A DNA stretch of 61,675 nucleotides from an uncultured Anaerolineales bacterium (lineage in GTDB: Bacteria; Chloroflexota; Anaerolineae; Anaerolineales; Villigracilaceae). A program made the translations under genes and the position numbers. The stretch covers positions 1 through 61,675 of the forward strand of contig CAISEG010000027.1 in the NCBI GenBank assembly GCA_903884265.1, in the 5' to 3' direction. Shown here piece after piece: positions 8,347 to 17,439 of this stretch (the stretch's first letter is position 1; each line of letters opens with the position of its first letter). Under the pieces are notes generated by a model. That model saw only the letters and a program-made list of their open reading frames with translations. It searched no databases and had not been told where the DNA came from.

Positions 8347-10482
8347 ATGATGCAAGTCGTTGTGGAAGCTGTAATCTCTCTTACTGCGGTCATAGTTGGC
8401 GGATTGCTTATTTCCTTTCGCCGTCAAAGGGGAATTGGCTATGCCAGCACCATTGCTTTTGCAATTTGCCTCGGCTTGGATGCAATTTCCTTGTTCGCCA
8501 TCTCCCAAGTTAATAATCAACAATTTACCTTCGCATTGAAGATCATAACAAACCTTGTAATTGGTTATTCACCTGCGTTTGTTTTTATCTATATTTTAGG
8601 TTACATCATCCAAAGTCAACGTTTATCTTATCGAATACTACTTGTTTTGGTATTTATCCCTGCTTTTTTACTGGTCTTGTTTACCGTGCAGTCGGTCCCG
8701 GGCTTCCTGTTTTCAGGATTGGAATCCCAGAATATCATAGTGATGTCCTCATTGGATTTATGGGGATGGTTGATGTTGGTTTATTCCATCGGTATCCTGG
8801 TTGCATCTATAATCCTGACCATTACTACCTCCAGCAATGTACTTAAGCCACTCAAGGCAGGGCCGCAAATCGCCCTGAACAGCGCAATTCTTGCCAGCAT
8901 TGTCCTGGATAGTGTAAGTTTCACCAAACTCGGGCCGCTGACCATTGATCATTATCTGATCCTGGTAGGTCTTATCTTGATTGGGGGAGCGCTTCTTTAT
9001 TCCAATCTTAGAATCCCCCAAACGAACTTGATCACTAGGGATGAATTGTTTGATAGCATTAACGATGGCATCATTATCTTAAATAATGAAGATGTAATCT
9101 TAGACTTGAATCATGCCGCGGAGCTATTGATCGGCATTCCAACCCATCTGGCGTATGGGAATTCTGTCGAACAAATATTGACAAATTGGAATAGTATCTC
9201 GGGGCCCAATAATGCCAAGGAAACAGAGTTCAGAGGAAGTATAAATTTAAACAATCAATGGCGCCATATCAGTGTCAGAATTAATAAATTGGATGGTGAT
9301 AGGGGAAAAGTTATATTCCTGAGGGACATAACCGATCGAAAAGATACAACTGAATTTCGCCAACGCGCCCGGGAAGAAATGTTCAACCTCCTCAGGTCAT
9401 TTTTCACGTCAGCAAATACTTCTCAAAGCTCCAATGATTTCTTTAGAGATGTGCTTTTCCAAATTGCATATACTTTCCATGCAGAAAGCGGAGCCATTTG
9501 TTTGGTTGATTCCCTTCCAAATTCCAAGAAGTATAAATTCTCCATTATGGCAAAACATGGTGAACTGATGGAGGATAAAACTGCTTTACCAAATCTGCAG
9601 GAAGCATTGGTTGCATCCAAGTGGATCCTGGGGAATAAAGAACCTCTACTTATTTCTGATGCATCTCAGAACCCGCAGTTTGCTAAAGTGTCCCAACAAT
9701 TAGGGGATAACGCGGTTACCGTTTTCCCTATGGTATATAACCAACAACTAATGGGTGTGCTGATTCTTGCGCGAACAGAAGCAACCGGGTTCATCGCAGA
9801 TGAGATTGTCCGTTTGGGCGTTGTCACTGAAGAGCTGGCATCCTTTATATATTCCGATCGTAAGAGAAAATCCGATATTGCTCTGGCTGAGCGTCACCGC
9901 CTTGCCCAGGACCTGCACGATTCAATCACCCAGAAGTTATACGGTCTGGTAACATTGACAGAAGCTGTCAAGTTGGGATTAGAATCAGGAGCACCATTAA
10001 ACGAAAACAACATGGTGGAAAGAATTAGTGAAAATGCCCGTCAAGCTCTCAGAGAAATGCGCTTATTTCTTTTCGAGCTTGAACCAGTGGATATAGATAG
10101 AGATGGTTTGGTATCAACGATCCAACAACGTTTAGCTTCGGTAGAAGGTCGCTCTGGGATCCAGGCCCGGATGGTAACAGAAGGAGAGATTTTATTATCA
10201 ACCGATAAGGAAACAGAAGTCTACTATATCGTGGAAGAAGCCCTAAACAACATTCTCAAACACGCTAATGCAAAATCAGTGCTAGTGAAAATGAAGCCTC
10301 GGAAGGAATCAATATTTCTTGAGATCGTTGATGATGGAGTTGGTTTTGAACCTGATAATGTCAAGATTGGCGGTAAAGGTTTAAGAAATATAAAAGAGCG
10401 AGCTAAACGAATTAAAGGCAAACTCAAAATAGTTTCTTCTCCTAAGCAAGGGACTAAAATCACCTTGGTGATTCCACAATAA
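8347..10482 (+). CDS. Seven-helix membrane histidine kinase with PAS, GAF and NarL-type kinase core
   Basis: 711 aa. Residues 1-215 hold seven hydrophobic helices, like the HisKA_7TM sensor region. A PAS domain follows (about 225-335, DELFDSINDGIIILN), then a GAF domain (about 365-510). The HisKA_3 dimerisation helix carries DLHDSI with the likely phospho-acceptor His524. The HATPase domain shows the N box (EEALNNILKHA), DDGVGF and GKGLRNI. It should phosphorylate the LuxR-type regulator encoded 21 bp downstream. The frame is open upstream to 8287, but ATG at 8347 (or 8350) is the first normal start. The signal sensed is unknown. Confidence 0.92.
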   Translation: MMQVVVEAVISLTAVIVGGLLISFRRQRGIGYASTIAFAICLGLDAISLFAISQVNNQQFTFALKIITNLVIGYSPAFVFIYILGYIIQSQRLSYRILLVLVFIPAFLLVLFTVQSVPGFLFSGLESQNIIVMSSLDLWGWLMLVYSIGILVASIILTITTSSNVLKPLKAGPQIALNSAILASIVLDSVSFTKLGPLTIDHYLILVGLILIGGALLYSNLRIPQTNLITRDELFDSINDGIIILNNEDVILDLNHAAELLIGIPTHLAYGNSVEQILTNWNSISGPNNAKETEFRGSINLNNQWRHISVRINKLDGDRGKVIFLRDITDRKDTTEFRQRAREEMFNLLRSFFTSANTSQSSNDFFRDVLFQIAYTFHAESGAICLVDSLPNSKKYKFSIMAKHGELMEDKTALPNLQEALVASKWILGNKEPLLISDASQNPQFAKVSQQLGDNAVTVFPMVYNQQLMGVLILARTEATGFIADEIVRLGVVTEELASFIYSDRKRKSDIALAERHRLAQDLHDSITQKLYGLVTLTEAVKLGLESGAPLNENNMVERISENARQALREMRLFLFELEPVDIDRDGLVSTIQQRLASVEGRSGIQARMVTEGEILLSTDKETEVYYIVEEALNNILKHANAKSVLVKMKPRKESIFLEIVDDGVGFEPDNVKIGGKGLRNIKERAKRIKGKLKIVSSPKQGTKITLVIPQ

Positions 10483-10503
10483 TCGATACAAGGAAGGACA
10501 TCC

Positions 10504-11145
10504 ATGAAAAAAATCCGTGTTCTTATCGTCGAAGATCAGGCAGTTGTAAGAGAAGGCTTGGCAGCCATTTTTTCCTACCAGTCCGATATCGAAGTCGTCG
10601 GACAGGCAAAAGATGGGATTGAAGCTGTCGAAATGTTGAACGAAACCAAGCCAGATGTTATCCTGCTTGACCTTGTTATGCCGAGACAGGATGGCCTAAC
10701 AACAATTCCAATCCTAAAAGAGAAGCGACCGGAAGCGCATATCCTGGTGCTGACGAGTTTTGCTGATAATGATCGCGTTTACCAGGCGATCAAATCTGGC
10801 GCGCAAGGGTATATGTTGAAAGACGCCACGCACACTCAATTATTACAGGGGATCCGCGATGTTGCCCAGGGTCAGGCAACTTTGTATCCTTCGATTGCCA
10901 TGCGTGTAATTCGAGAGTTGAATGACCCTACGGATCTAACGTTGACGACCGAACCTCTAACCCCACGTGAACTCGAGACATTGCGCCTGATATCGAGTGG
11001 TCTGAGCAATCAGGAAATCGGCCAAAAACTATTTGTGCAAGAATCCACGGTCGCAAAATATGTCAGCAATATTCTTGATAAGCTCCATTTAGCCAACCGG
11101 ACCCAGGCTGCCCTGTATGCTGTCCGTAAAGGGATAACCGAGTAG
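10504..11145 (+). CDS. NarL/LuxR-family response regulator
   Basis: Partner of the preceding kinase. The receiver domain covers residues 1-120 with acidic pocket E10 and D11, phospho-acceptor D56 (VILLDLVMP), the switch Thr/Ser in VLTSF and the Lys in YMLKD. A linker leads to a LuxR-type helix-turn-helix at about 148-210 (LTPRELETLRLI, SNQEIGQKL, STVAKYVSNIL). It would bind DNA as a dimer when phosphorylated. RBS GGAAGG. A strong terminator follows, so the kinase and regulator end one transcription unit. Targets are unknown; the neighbouring MraZ/GH25 and ATPase genes are candidates by position only. Confidence 0.93.
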   Translation: MKKIRVLIVEDQAVVREGLAAIFSYQSDIEVVGQAKDGIEAVEMLNETKPDVILLDLVMPRQDGLTTIPILKEKRPEAHILVLTSFADNDRVYQAIKSGAQGYMLKDATHTQLLQGIRDVAQGQATLYPSIAMRVIRELNDPTDLTLTTEPLTPRELETLRLISSGLSNQEIGQKLFVQESTVAKYVSNILDKLHLANRTQAALYAVRKGITE

Positions 11146-11170
11146 AAAGAACCTCTGGCAATTCTCATAT

Positions 11171-11208
11171 AAGAGCCCCGCATAACCATGCGGGGCTCTT
11201 ATGTTTTT
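11171..11208 (+). terminator. Intrinsic terminator after response regulator
   Basis: A perfect 12-bp stem AAGAGCCCCGCA / TGCGGGGCTCTT with a 6-nt loop, followed by ATGTTTTT. Confidence 0.9.
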
Positions 11209-11496
11209 AAGAATGGAACTCCCTCATAGTTTCCACAAGCGAACGATCCGTTTTCCCACGGGGGAGGAGTATCGCAAAAACATGATGATTCCATGTAACA
11301 ATTACTTCCCAATTCTTACTCTTATATAGTCCAGAGAAATAACGGGTTTCTGCGGTTCCAAATTTATAAGGAAAGCGAGAAAATAAGCTTGTTCCATTAG
11401 AAAACCTGCTCCTTAATAAAGACCGCCAACCAGCTACCATACCAACCTCGGCGGAATGAATTTTGACAAGAGAAACTTTTTGGGACAAAAAGGAAA
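11209..11496. other. Non-coding gap upstream of MraZ-like gene
   Basis: About 290 bases. TTGACA at 11463-11468 is a good -35 hexamer, but no matching -10 precedes the start at 11497. MraZ proteins usually bind repeated TGGGA-type sites near their own promoter; single TCCCA/TGGGA pentamers are scattered here (near 11252, 11307 and 11480), but no regular tandem array was seen. The reverse-strand frame over 11207-11557 has no recognisable features. Confidence 0.35.
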
Positions 11497-11937
11497 ATGA
11501 TGCTCTTCGGAAATTACACCCTACGGCTAAGTGGAAAAAACCAACTCGCCCTGCCATCGAATTATCGAGAGGCGATCAGCAATACCGCCTATATCACTCA
11601 AGGGTTTGATCGGAACCTTTTCCTTTTGTCTAAACAGGCCTTTAATGCCATTTATTCACATGTAAAAGCGACCAGCATTTCTGACCCCTTGGCCCGCCTT
11701 CTGAGCAGATTATTCCTGGGAAGCGCCGTAGAGGTAGCAATTGAAGACTCTGGGCAGATCGAACTTCCATCAAGCTTATGTGAGTATGCCGGGTTGGGCG
11801 AGGAAATCATTATCGTCGGGCAAGGCGAGTATTTAGAAATTTGGTCCCCGACCCTTTGGCAAAAACAAATGGACAGCCTGAATGATTTTGAAACGAATAC
11901 CCATCGTTTTGAAAAATTCCATGTTTCTCTTACTTGA
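11497..11937 (+). CDS. Orphan MraZ-family transcriptional regulator
   Basis: 146 aa with two SpoVT/AbrB-like halves typical of MraZ: an N-terminal MLFGNYTLRLSGKNQLALP block, FDRNLFLL, and LLSRLFLGSAVEVAIED leading into a second IELPSSLCEYAGLGEEIIIVG block and YLEIWSPTLW. MraZ is normally the first gene of the division and cell wall (dcw) cluster. No dcw genes are here; instead a peptidoglycan hydrolase starts 53 bp downstream. Several usually conserved positions differ, for example SGKNQLALPS in place of D.KGRL.IP, so its DNA target may have changed. RBS AAAAAGGAAA. Confidence 0.85.
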   Translation: MMLFGNYTLRLSGKNQLALPSNYREAISNTAYITQGFDRNLFLLSKQAFNAIYSHVKATSISDPLARLLSRLFLGSAVEVAIEDSGQIELPSSLCEYAGLGEEIIIVGQGEYLEIWSPTLWQKQMDSLNDFETNTHRFEKFHVSLT

Positions 11938-11990
11938 TCTCCTTCATAGTAAACTGAAATTCACCAGTAAAGAAATCCTGGAGAGCTGAT

Positions 11991-13454
11991 ATGACAATTC
12001 TTGGCATTGATATTTCAAAATGGGATGGCAATTGGGATGCTGCCAAAGCAAAACAGGCAGGCGCAACATTTGCTTTCATAAAAGCATCCCAAGCCACTTT
12101 TACTGATCCGGAATTCCGAGCGAACTGGCAGAAGGCCAAAGACGCTGGATTACTACGGGGAGCATACCATTATCTGGATTACACCAAGCCCGGCATTGAC
12201 CAGGCGAATTACTTTGCTGATCTTTTGAAAGATGATCCAGGGGAACTTCCTCCGGTAATTGATTATGAACTACGACGGACGGATAATAATCCGTCGGCTG
12301 CGATTGGATTTCTGCGCGATTGCTTGGACCAATTAACCAAGCGATCGGAGTTATTTGCAGATGCCACGATCAAACGACCTATATTGTACACTGGGCCTGG
12401 TTTTTGGGTCGAATATGGCGACCAGACCAAACGAGATTATTGGATTCAATTTCCCCTTTGGAATGCCCATTGGATAACATCCAGCGCCCCCATTATTCCA
12501 CCTCCATGGACCACCTGGCAATTCTGGCAGTTTACATCAAAGGGCCCGGGTGAAGCGTTTGGTTCTGAGAGCTTGACGATGGATATGAACCGGTTTAACG
12601 GAACGCTGAATGAGCTGATGGAATTTGCCGGGACCAGGATTCCGGTCGTAAACGTTAATGAGTTGTATGGGTCGTTAGAAGAAAAAGTTACCAACCTAGA
12701 AGGAATGGTTGCCTCAATAAATCAGACCGGAAATGCTTCGGCATCCAGTATATCCAGCCGTGTTGACGACCTGGAAGGGCAAATTTCGAATCTTAGCGGT
12801 TCGATAACTACGCTATCCACTTCTTTCACTCAGCAACTTGCCGCAGTTGAGCAGAAAATTGGTGATCTTGCATCTTCCATCTCGAACCCACCTGCACCGG
12901 CTGATCCTCCTTCGGAATCACCTGCCCAAATCAGTACACTTCCAGACCCTTCTTTACAAGCTAGTACCCCTTCAGACGTGCCAGTACTGGACAGTACCCT
13001 TCCAGATACGCATGTTCCAACCAATTCGACTTCTGCAAGTGATATTTACGCAATTTGCATCACCAGTGCTCTAAATGTACGCAAAGGTCCTGGCGCATCA
13101 TATCCAATGGTGGCGGGATTGCGATACGGGCAACGTGTGAAGGTCATTCAACGCCAGGATGGTTGGGCACAATTCGAGAATCCTGCTGGATGGAGTAGTG
13201 AGGCGTATCTTTCAATTGAACAATCCACAAGTCCTGATCCGATAGAAAGCCTCCCAGCGATAAATTCTCCTGAAAGCTATGGGATTTGTAATACAAGCGG
13301 GCTGAATGTGCGTGGCGGGCCTGGTGTCACATATCCAATTGCTGGAGGCCTGACGTATGGTCAACGGATCAAAATTCTCAGCCATCAAAACGGGTGGGCG
13401 CGAGTCGAGACTCCGTCCGGTTGGTGCAATGAGAGCTATTTAAGCTTCGCATAA
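11991..13454 (+). CDS. GH25 muramidase with coiled coil and two SH3b domains, no signal peptide
   Basis: 487 aa. Residues 1-200 are a glycoside hydrolase family 25 (Chalaropsis-type lysozyme) domain: ILGIDISKW with the N-terminal catalytic-site Asp, AFIKASQ, GAYHYL and PPVIDYEL with the likely acid Glu, ending with TWQFWQFTS. Residues about 220-300 form an Asn/Ser/Leu-rich coiled coil; a Pro/Ser linker (300-345) follows. Two bacterial SH3 domains (about 350-410 and 430-487), each with ALNVRKGPG/GLNVRGGPG, would bind cell wall. The N-terminus has no signal peptide or membrane segment, so export needs a holin-like or other route. RBS GGAGAGC. It probably shares a transcript with the MraZ-like gene. 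Confidence 0.92.
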   Translation: MTILGIDISKWDGNWDAAKAKQAGATFAFIKASQATFTDPEFRANWQKAKDAGLLRGAYHYLDYTKPGIDQANYFADLLKDDPGELPPVIDYELRRTDNNPSAAIGFLRDCLDQLTKRSELFADATIKRPILYTGPGFWVEYGDQTKRDYWIQFPLWNAHWITSSAPIIPPPWTTWQFWQFTSKGPGEAFGSESLTMDMNRFNGTLNELMEFAGTRIPVVNVNELYGSLEEKVTNLEGMVASINQTGNASASSISSRVDDLEGQISNLSGSITTLSTSFTQQLAAVEQKIGDLASSISNPPAPADPPSESPAQISTLPDPSLQASTPSDVPVLDSTLPDTHVPTNSTSASDIYAICITSALNVRKGPGASYPMVAGLRYGQRVKVIQRQDGWAQFENPAGWSSEAYLSIEQSTSPDPIESLPAINSPESYGICNTSGLNVRGGPGVTYPIAGGLTYGQRIKILSHQNGWARVETPSGWCNESYLSFA

Positions 13455-13487
13455 GATCTTCCATCTACAACTCTTTTTAGCGGCGTT

Positions 13488-13517
13488 TTGTCCACCTACT
13501 GCTTCATACTCTATAAT
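13488..13517 (+). promoter_or_regulatory. Candidate promoter of the ATPase-TPR operon
   Basis: TTGTCC at 13488-13493, an 18-bp spacer, and a perfect TATAAT at 13512-13517. The predicted start site is about 10 nt before the ATG of the ATPase gene, leaving a very short leader without a clear ribosome binding site. Confidence 0.55.
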
Positions 13518-13534
13518 AAAAGCCGAGAATTGCA

Positions 13535-14797
13535 ATGACCAACTACGAATATATAAAAGCAAAAGATTTCGATCGGGCTTGGTTAAATTTCGAACTAGAC
13601 CTTCCCCTGGCACCTGGGAAAAATGGCCAACCTAATCCATTTTATATCTCCCGGCCGGGTAATCCAATTCATGAACTGACTGATGCGATCCTGGCACCAT
13701 TCTTCCGGCCGCCGAAATTCTTTTTTTCCGGTCATCGCGGTTGTGGAAAGAGTACAGAACTCCTGCATATCCTGTCACATCCTGAGATTCAGAAGAAATT
13801 TTGGCCGATCAACTTTAGTATTCGGGATGAGACAGACATAGTTGACCTCGATTTCCACGATGTTCTACTGGCTATTGGTAGCCAAATGTACAGGAATTAC
13901 AGAAAAAATGGTGGCGAGATTCCAGAACAGTTATTGAAACAATTAAATAGTTGGAAAGGAAAGGTTGAACAGGAAGTTAAAACTGTCTTATCGGGTCAGT
14001 CTTCTTATGAGTACAGTGGATCTTTGGATGCTTTTTTCTTAAATGCCGGCATGAAAATGAAACTGGAGCCTAAAACACGCATTGAATTACGGCAGGTTTT
14101 TGAAAAAGATATAACCGGTTTGATAGACGTCATAAACATGATTGCCGCAGCAATTTATGCAAAAGAGAAGCGAATTCCGCTATTACTGATTGATGATATG
14201 GATAAACCCGATCTCAATAAAGCTACAGCCATATTTCATGATCGGCGTGAAATTATGATGCAGCCAAATTGTGCCATCGTTTACACAGTTTCGAGTGCTT
14301 TATTTTACAGCAAAGAATTTGATGCCATTCGAGACCAGGCGATTTTTTTGCCTAACATTAATTTGCATCCTTACAGAGAACCCGAAAGGCATATTATCGA
14401 AGGTTATGATGCCATGCGACGCTTCGCTTATGTGAGGATGGATCAATCCCTGATCGACGGACAAGCGTTAGAAGACGCAATTACATATAGCGGTGGGGTA
14501 TTCCGGGAAATGGCAAGAATTATGCGTTCCGCCATTGGTTGTGCCAGGCGGCGTAAAGCCACGAGGATAATTGTAGATGATATTGAATGGGCTGCAACTG
14601 AAATCCGTAACGAATACCGGCGCATTTTAGATAAAAACGATTTAGCCTACCTAAGAAAAATTTCTGAGCATAATCGTCTTGAATACAACGATCGCTTGAG
14701 GCCTCTCCTGCAATTACTTGCCATCCTTGAATATCGCGATAGCGAAAACTGGTGCGATATACATCCTGTTCTAAAGAGACTAATAAATGAGCAATGA
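13535..14797 (+). CDS. P-loop ATPase (AAA/STAND-like) of the accessory operon
   Basis: 420 aa. Walker A is FSGHRGCGKSTELL with Lys72; Walker B is LLLIDDMDK near residue 220. An N-terminal segment (1-60) precedes the P-loop, an alpha-helical insert with many charges follows, and a C-terminal region with YSGGVFREMARIMRSA and a final LLAILEY block looks like a helical lid plus winged-helix end. The whole pattern (G.RG.GKSTEL ... S.G..R...R) is that of a bacterial ATPase family often found beside TPR or NTPase-like proteins in defence-type loci; this placement is inference. Its end overlaps the giant TPR gene by 11 bp, so the two products are likely made in fixed ratio and interact. Confidence 0.85.
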   Translation: MTNYEYIKAKDFDRAWLNFELDLPLAPGKNGQPNPFYISRPGNPIHELTDAILAPFFRPPKFFFSGHRGCGKSTELLHILSHPEIQKKFWPINFSIRDETDIVDLDFHDVLLAIGSQMYRNYRKNGGEIPEQLLKQLNSWKGKVEQEVKTVLSGQSSYEYSGSLDAFFLNAGMKMKLEPKTRIELRQVFEKDITGLIDVINMIAAAIYAKEKRIPLLLIDDMDKPDLNKATAIFHDRREIMMQPNCAIVYTVSSALFYSKEFDAIRDQAIFLPNINLHPYREPERHIIEGYDAMRRFAYVRMDQSLIDGQALEDAITYSGGVFREMARIMRSAIGCARRRKATRIIVDDIEWAATEIRNEYRRILDKNDLAYLRKISEHNRLEYNDRLRPLLQLLAILEYRDSENWCDIHPVLKRLINEQ

Positions 14798-17426
14798 TTC
14801 TCTTCATTTGGAACAAGATTCAAGTCTCTCGTTCCAAGACCGAATAGATATTCTTTTTCACGAGATTGAATTGGCAGTGAAGTGGGATCGGCCATCCATC
14901 TTATTCGCTATTTACAAATCCGATTTCGTTCGCGACGAAGTAAATCAGCTTCTAAATGAAGAATTATTAAAAATAGGCCAGAAAACACATCCCATAAAAA
15001 CAAATGATATCGATCAATTTGATTTCCTTTCACAGATATCTCAAATACCAGATTTGTCGCAAACCGTTTTGCTTATTGATGGGTTTAATTGGGAGTGTGG
15101 GCCTGAAGGCGTGCGCATCTTTACAGAGTTTAATAAGAATCGGGAATACTTCATTGACAATAACATCCGCGCAATATTTTGGTTATATGAAAATGAGGTA
15201 TCAGATTTTGCAGCGAATGCAACCGAGTGCTGGATCCTTCGACATCGTGTGGTCGAATTTGTGGATGTTTCTCAACATGCCCAAGGTTTAGTTCAATCAA
15301 TAGAACCGCTTGGGCAAAGTGCGAACAATTTTCCTGCAGATGAATATTTGTCGAAAGGCCCTTCTGATGCGATATTGAATTTACCGGATAGCGAAAAAGA
15401 GAATGCATCCCACGCAAATGCGTTACTGCGCCTGGGAATCCTTTTTTGGAGGAAGGGGAATCATCAACGAGCTCTTAAGTACTTACAAGCTTCTACGAAA
15501 ATTTCCAATTTGCTCGCCAACCACTCTCTTCAGACCCAATGTCAAAACGCACTTGCCCTGGTTCAAACCGAGCAAGGAAATATCGATGATATTGTATCTG
15601 CCTACCAGCAAGCTATTTCCCTCTCACCAGAATCTGATTTCCTCTGGAACAATCTGGGACAAGTCCTTGCGAAAAACGAGAGGAATGAAGATGCAATCAA
15701 TGCCTTTAAGAAAGCTCTATTATGCTCCCCTCAAGACTTTCTGAGTTGGGAAGGTCTTGGTCATACTTATAATAAGCTTGGAGTCTATCAGAACGCCATC
15801 TCTGCATTTGAAAAAGCCCTTGAACTTGCCCCATCCTACGCATTTTCCTGGGCAGGGATTGGAAAAGCATACTTGGAATCTGGTCAGTTGGAAAATGCGA
15901 AGAGTGCCCTTTGCAAGGCTGTTGAATTGAACGCCCAAATCATTGATGCCTGGATAAATCTGGGCAAGTGTTTTATTCAACAAAAACGTGATCTCGAAGG
16001 TATTGCCGTATACCATCGGGCGATTGAATTCAATCCCCAGAATGCTGAAATATGGGATGAGTTGGGAAAGCTTCACCTGCAAAGGCAAAACTACACTGAA
16101 AGCATTTCAGCATTTCAAAAAGTGATTTCTCTAAACCCCCAAAGAGGCGAAGCATATATTGCAATGGCGCATGCTCTATTTCAAATAGGCGATTATGAAA
16201 CCTCTGCCTCGATCTATGAAAACAGTATTCCACTTTTTGACGATAACGAAATCCGCTCGGCGCTTTGGAATCGTTTGGGTGATACCTTCTTGCAAATGAA
16301 AGATTATGAAAATGCCATATCAGCCTACAAACAATCGGATCAACTTCTCAAGGAACTCAAGAAACCTGATGACAAAAACGCTGAATTGATCCATGATACG
16401 GATCCCACCAACGATCATGAAATGGAACAAGATATTCCCGGAAAAGAAAGAGGTGAAAACATGATAGAGGCCAACCAGATATTAGAATTTAAAACCGCGG
16501 CCGAGTGGAATGAGCACGGAAATACTCACCTAAGAGCAGGTGCATACAACGATGCCATCGTTGCCTATACTAAAGCAATTGAGTTAGCCCCCAATGCATG
16601 TTGGCCCTATATCCAGAACCTAGCTTATGTACATTACCAGAAAGGCAAGGCAAAGGGCAAACTTACTGCTGGGAAAATTGAGGACCCCGATATTTGGGAG
16701 GGAGAGGACGAGTCGGATTTGGTTTCCGTCTTTGGCTGTGAGGCCATTACAAATCCAGATCAGAGTAATGCCATTGAAGAACCGCGATCGGAAGAACTTC
16801 ACAAGAATTCGTCTATCGGCCAATTTCCAGTCAGTCAAGATATCGGAATGGTGAACCCGAGCATTCCTGATCCTGTTGGAAGCTGCCCGAATCGGAAAAA
16901 GGAAACCGTTTTAGAGCCGGAGGGAAAACTGTCCAAGTCAATCATAGGTGACGTCAATCCAAAAAAAGATGCTCCAGAAATGGCTGCGATCGGAATGAAG
17001 GTTTCATCCGCGAATTCTAAAACAACTATCCCCGTTGAAAATACCCCTCAAAACTCCATCGACTGGAACGAGTTGGGAAATTCGTACACCAGTTCCAAAA
17101 AATTCGACGAGGCAATGGCAGCTTATAAAAAGTCAATCGAGATGAATCCTAAATTTGGTCAGCCGTATAGCAATATGGGTTTTATTTGCTATCGCTTAAA
17201 AAAGTATGAATTTGCAGTTCTACTTTACAAGAAAAGCATAGATCTCCTGGACACCCAGGAAGACAAAGCCATTTCCTGGAACAGGCTGGGTGATACTTAT
17301 AGACGTTTAGGAGACTATGGGAATGCATTGGCTGCATATCAAAAATCAAGTGAAATGGCACCCGCAGTGAGTCCTGTAATGGCTCGTGCAAGGGCAACTT
17401 TGTTGGAGAATAGTGTTGCAGGTTAG
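14787..17426 (+). CDS. Large TPR protein with N-terminal Walker-less P-loop-like domain
   Basis: 879 aa. Residues 15-170 repeat the domain of the gene at 7509: KWDRPSILFAIYKSD, QTVLLIDGFNWE, NKNREYFIDNNIRAIFWLYE, CWILRHRVVEFVDV. No GKS/T loop is present although the strand order fits a P-loop fold. Residues about 205-535 hold some nine tandem TPRs; after an acidic linker comes a TPR pair (about 570-615), a second linker with an acidic DPDIWEGEDESD segment, and three final TPRs (about 750-870). TPR arrays bind peptides or proteins, so this is the likely scaffold or sensor for the upstream ATPase, with which it overlaps. The last TPR block is closely similar to the start of the next gene. Confidence 0.85.
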   Translation: MSNDSLHLEQDSSLSFQDRIDILFHEIELAVKWDRPSILFAIYKSDFVRDEVNQLLNEELLKIGQKTHPIKTNDIDQFDFLSQISQIPDLSQTVLLIDGFNWECGPEGVRIFTEFNKNREYFIDNNIRAIFWLYENEVSDFAANATECWILRHRVVEFVDVSQHAQGLVQSIEPLGQSANNFPADEYLSKGPSDAILNLPDSEKENASHANALLRLGILFWRKGNHQRALKYLQASTKISNLLANHSLQTQCQNALALVQTEQGNIDDIVSAYQQAISLSPESDFLWNNLGQVLAKNERNEDAINAFKKALLCSPQDFLSWEGLGHTYNKLGVYQNAISAFEKALELAPSYAFSWAGIGKAYLESGQLENAKSALCKAVELNAQIIDAWINLGKCFIQQKRDLEGIAVYHRAIEFNPQNAEIWDELGKLHLQRQNYTESISAFQKVISLNPQRGEAYIAMAHALFQIGDYETSASIYENSIPLFDDNEIRSALWNRLGDTFLQMKDYENAISAYKQSDQLLKELKKPDDKNAELIHDTDPTNDHEMEQDIPGKERGENMIEANQILEFKTAAEWNEHGNTHLRAGAYNDAIVAYTKAIELAPNACWPYIQNLAYVHYQKGKAKGKLTAGKIEDPDIWEGEDESDLVSVFGCEAITNPDQSNAIEEPRSEELHKNSSIGQFPVSQDIGMVNPSIPDPVGSCPNRKKETVLEPEGKLSKSIIGDVNPKKDAPEMAAIGMKVSSANSKTTIPVENTPQNSIDWNELGNSYTSSKKFDEAMAAYKKSIEMNPKFGQPYSNMGFICYRLKKYEFAVLLYKKSIDLLDTQEDKAISWNRLGDTYRRLGDYGNALAAYQKSSEMAPAVSPVMARARATLLENSVAG

Positions 17427-17439
17427 ATTTGAGGCCAAA

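Noticed and set aside
11240-11490. MraZ-type operator array upstream of its gene
   Set aside because: Only isolated TCCCA/TGGGA pentamers were found, not the evenly spaced tandem repeats of known MraZ operators.
11207-11557. 116-residue minus-strand frame upstream of the MraZ-like gene
   Set aside because: It overlaps the start of the MraZ-like gene and shows no protein features.
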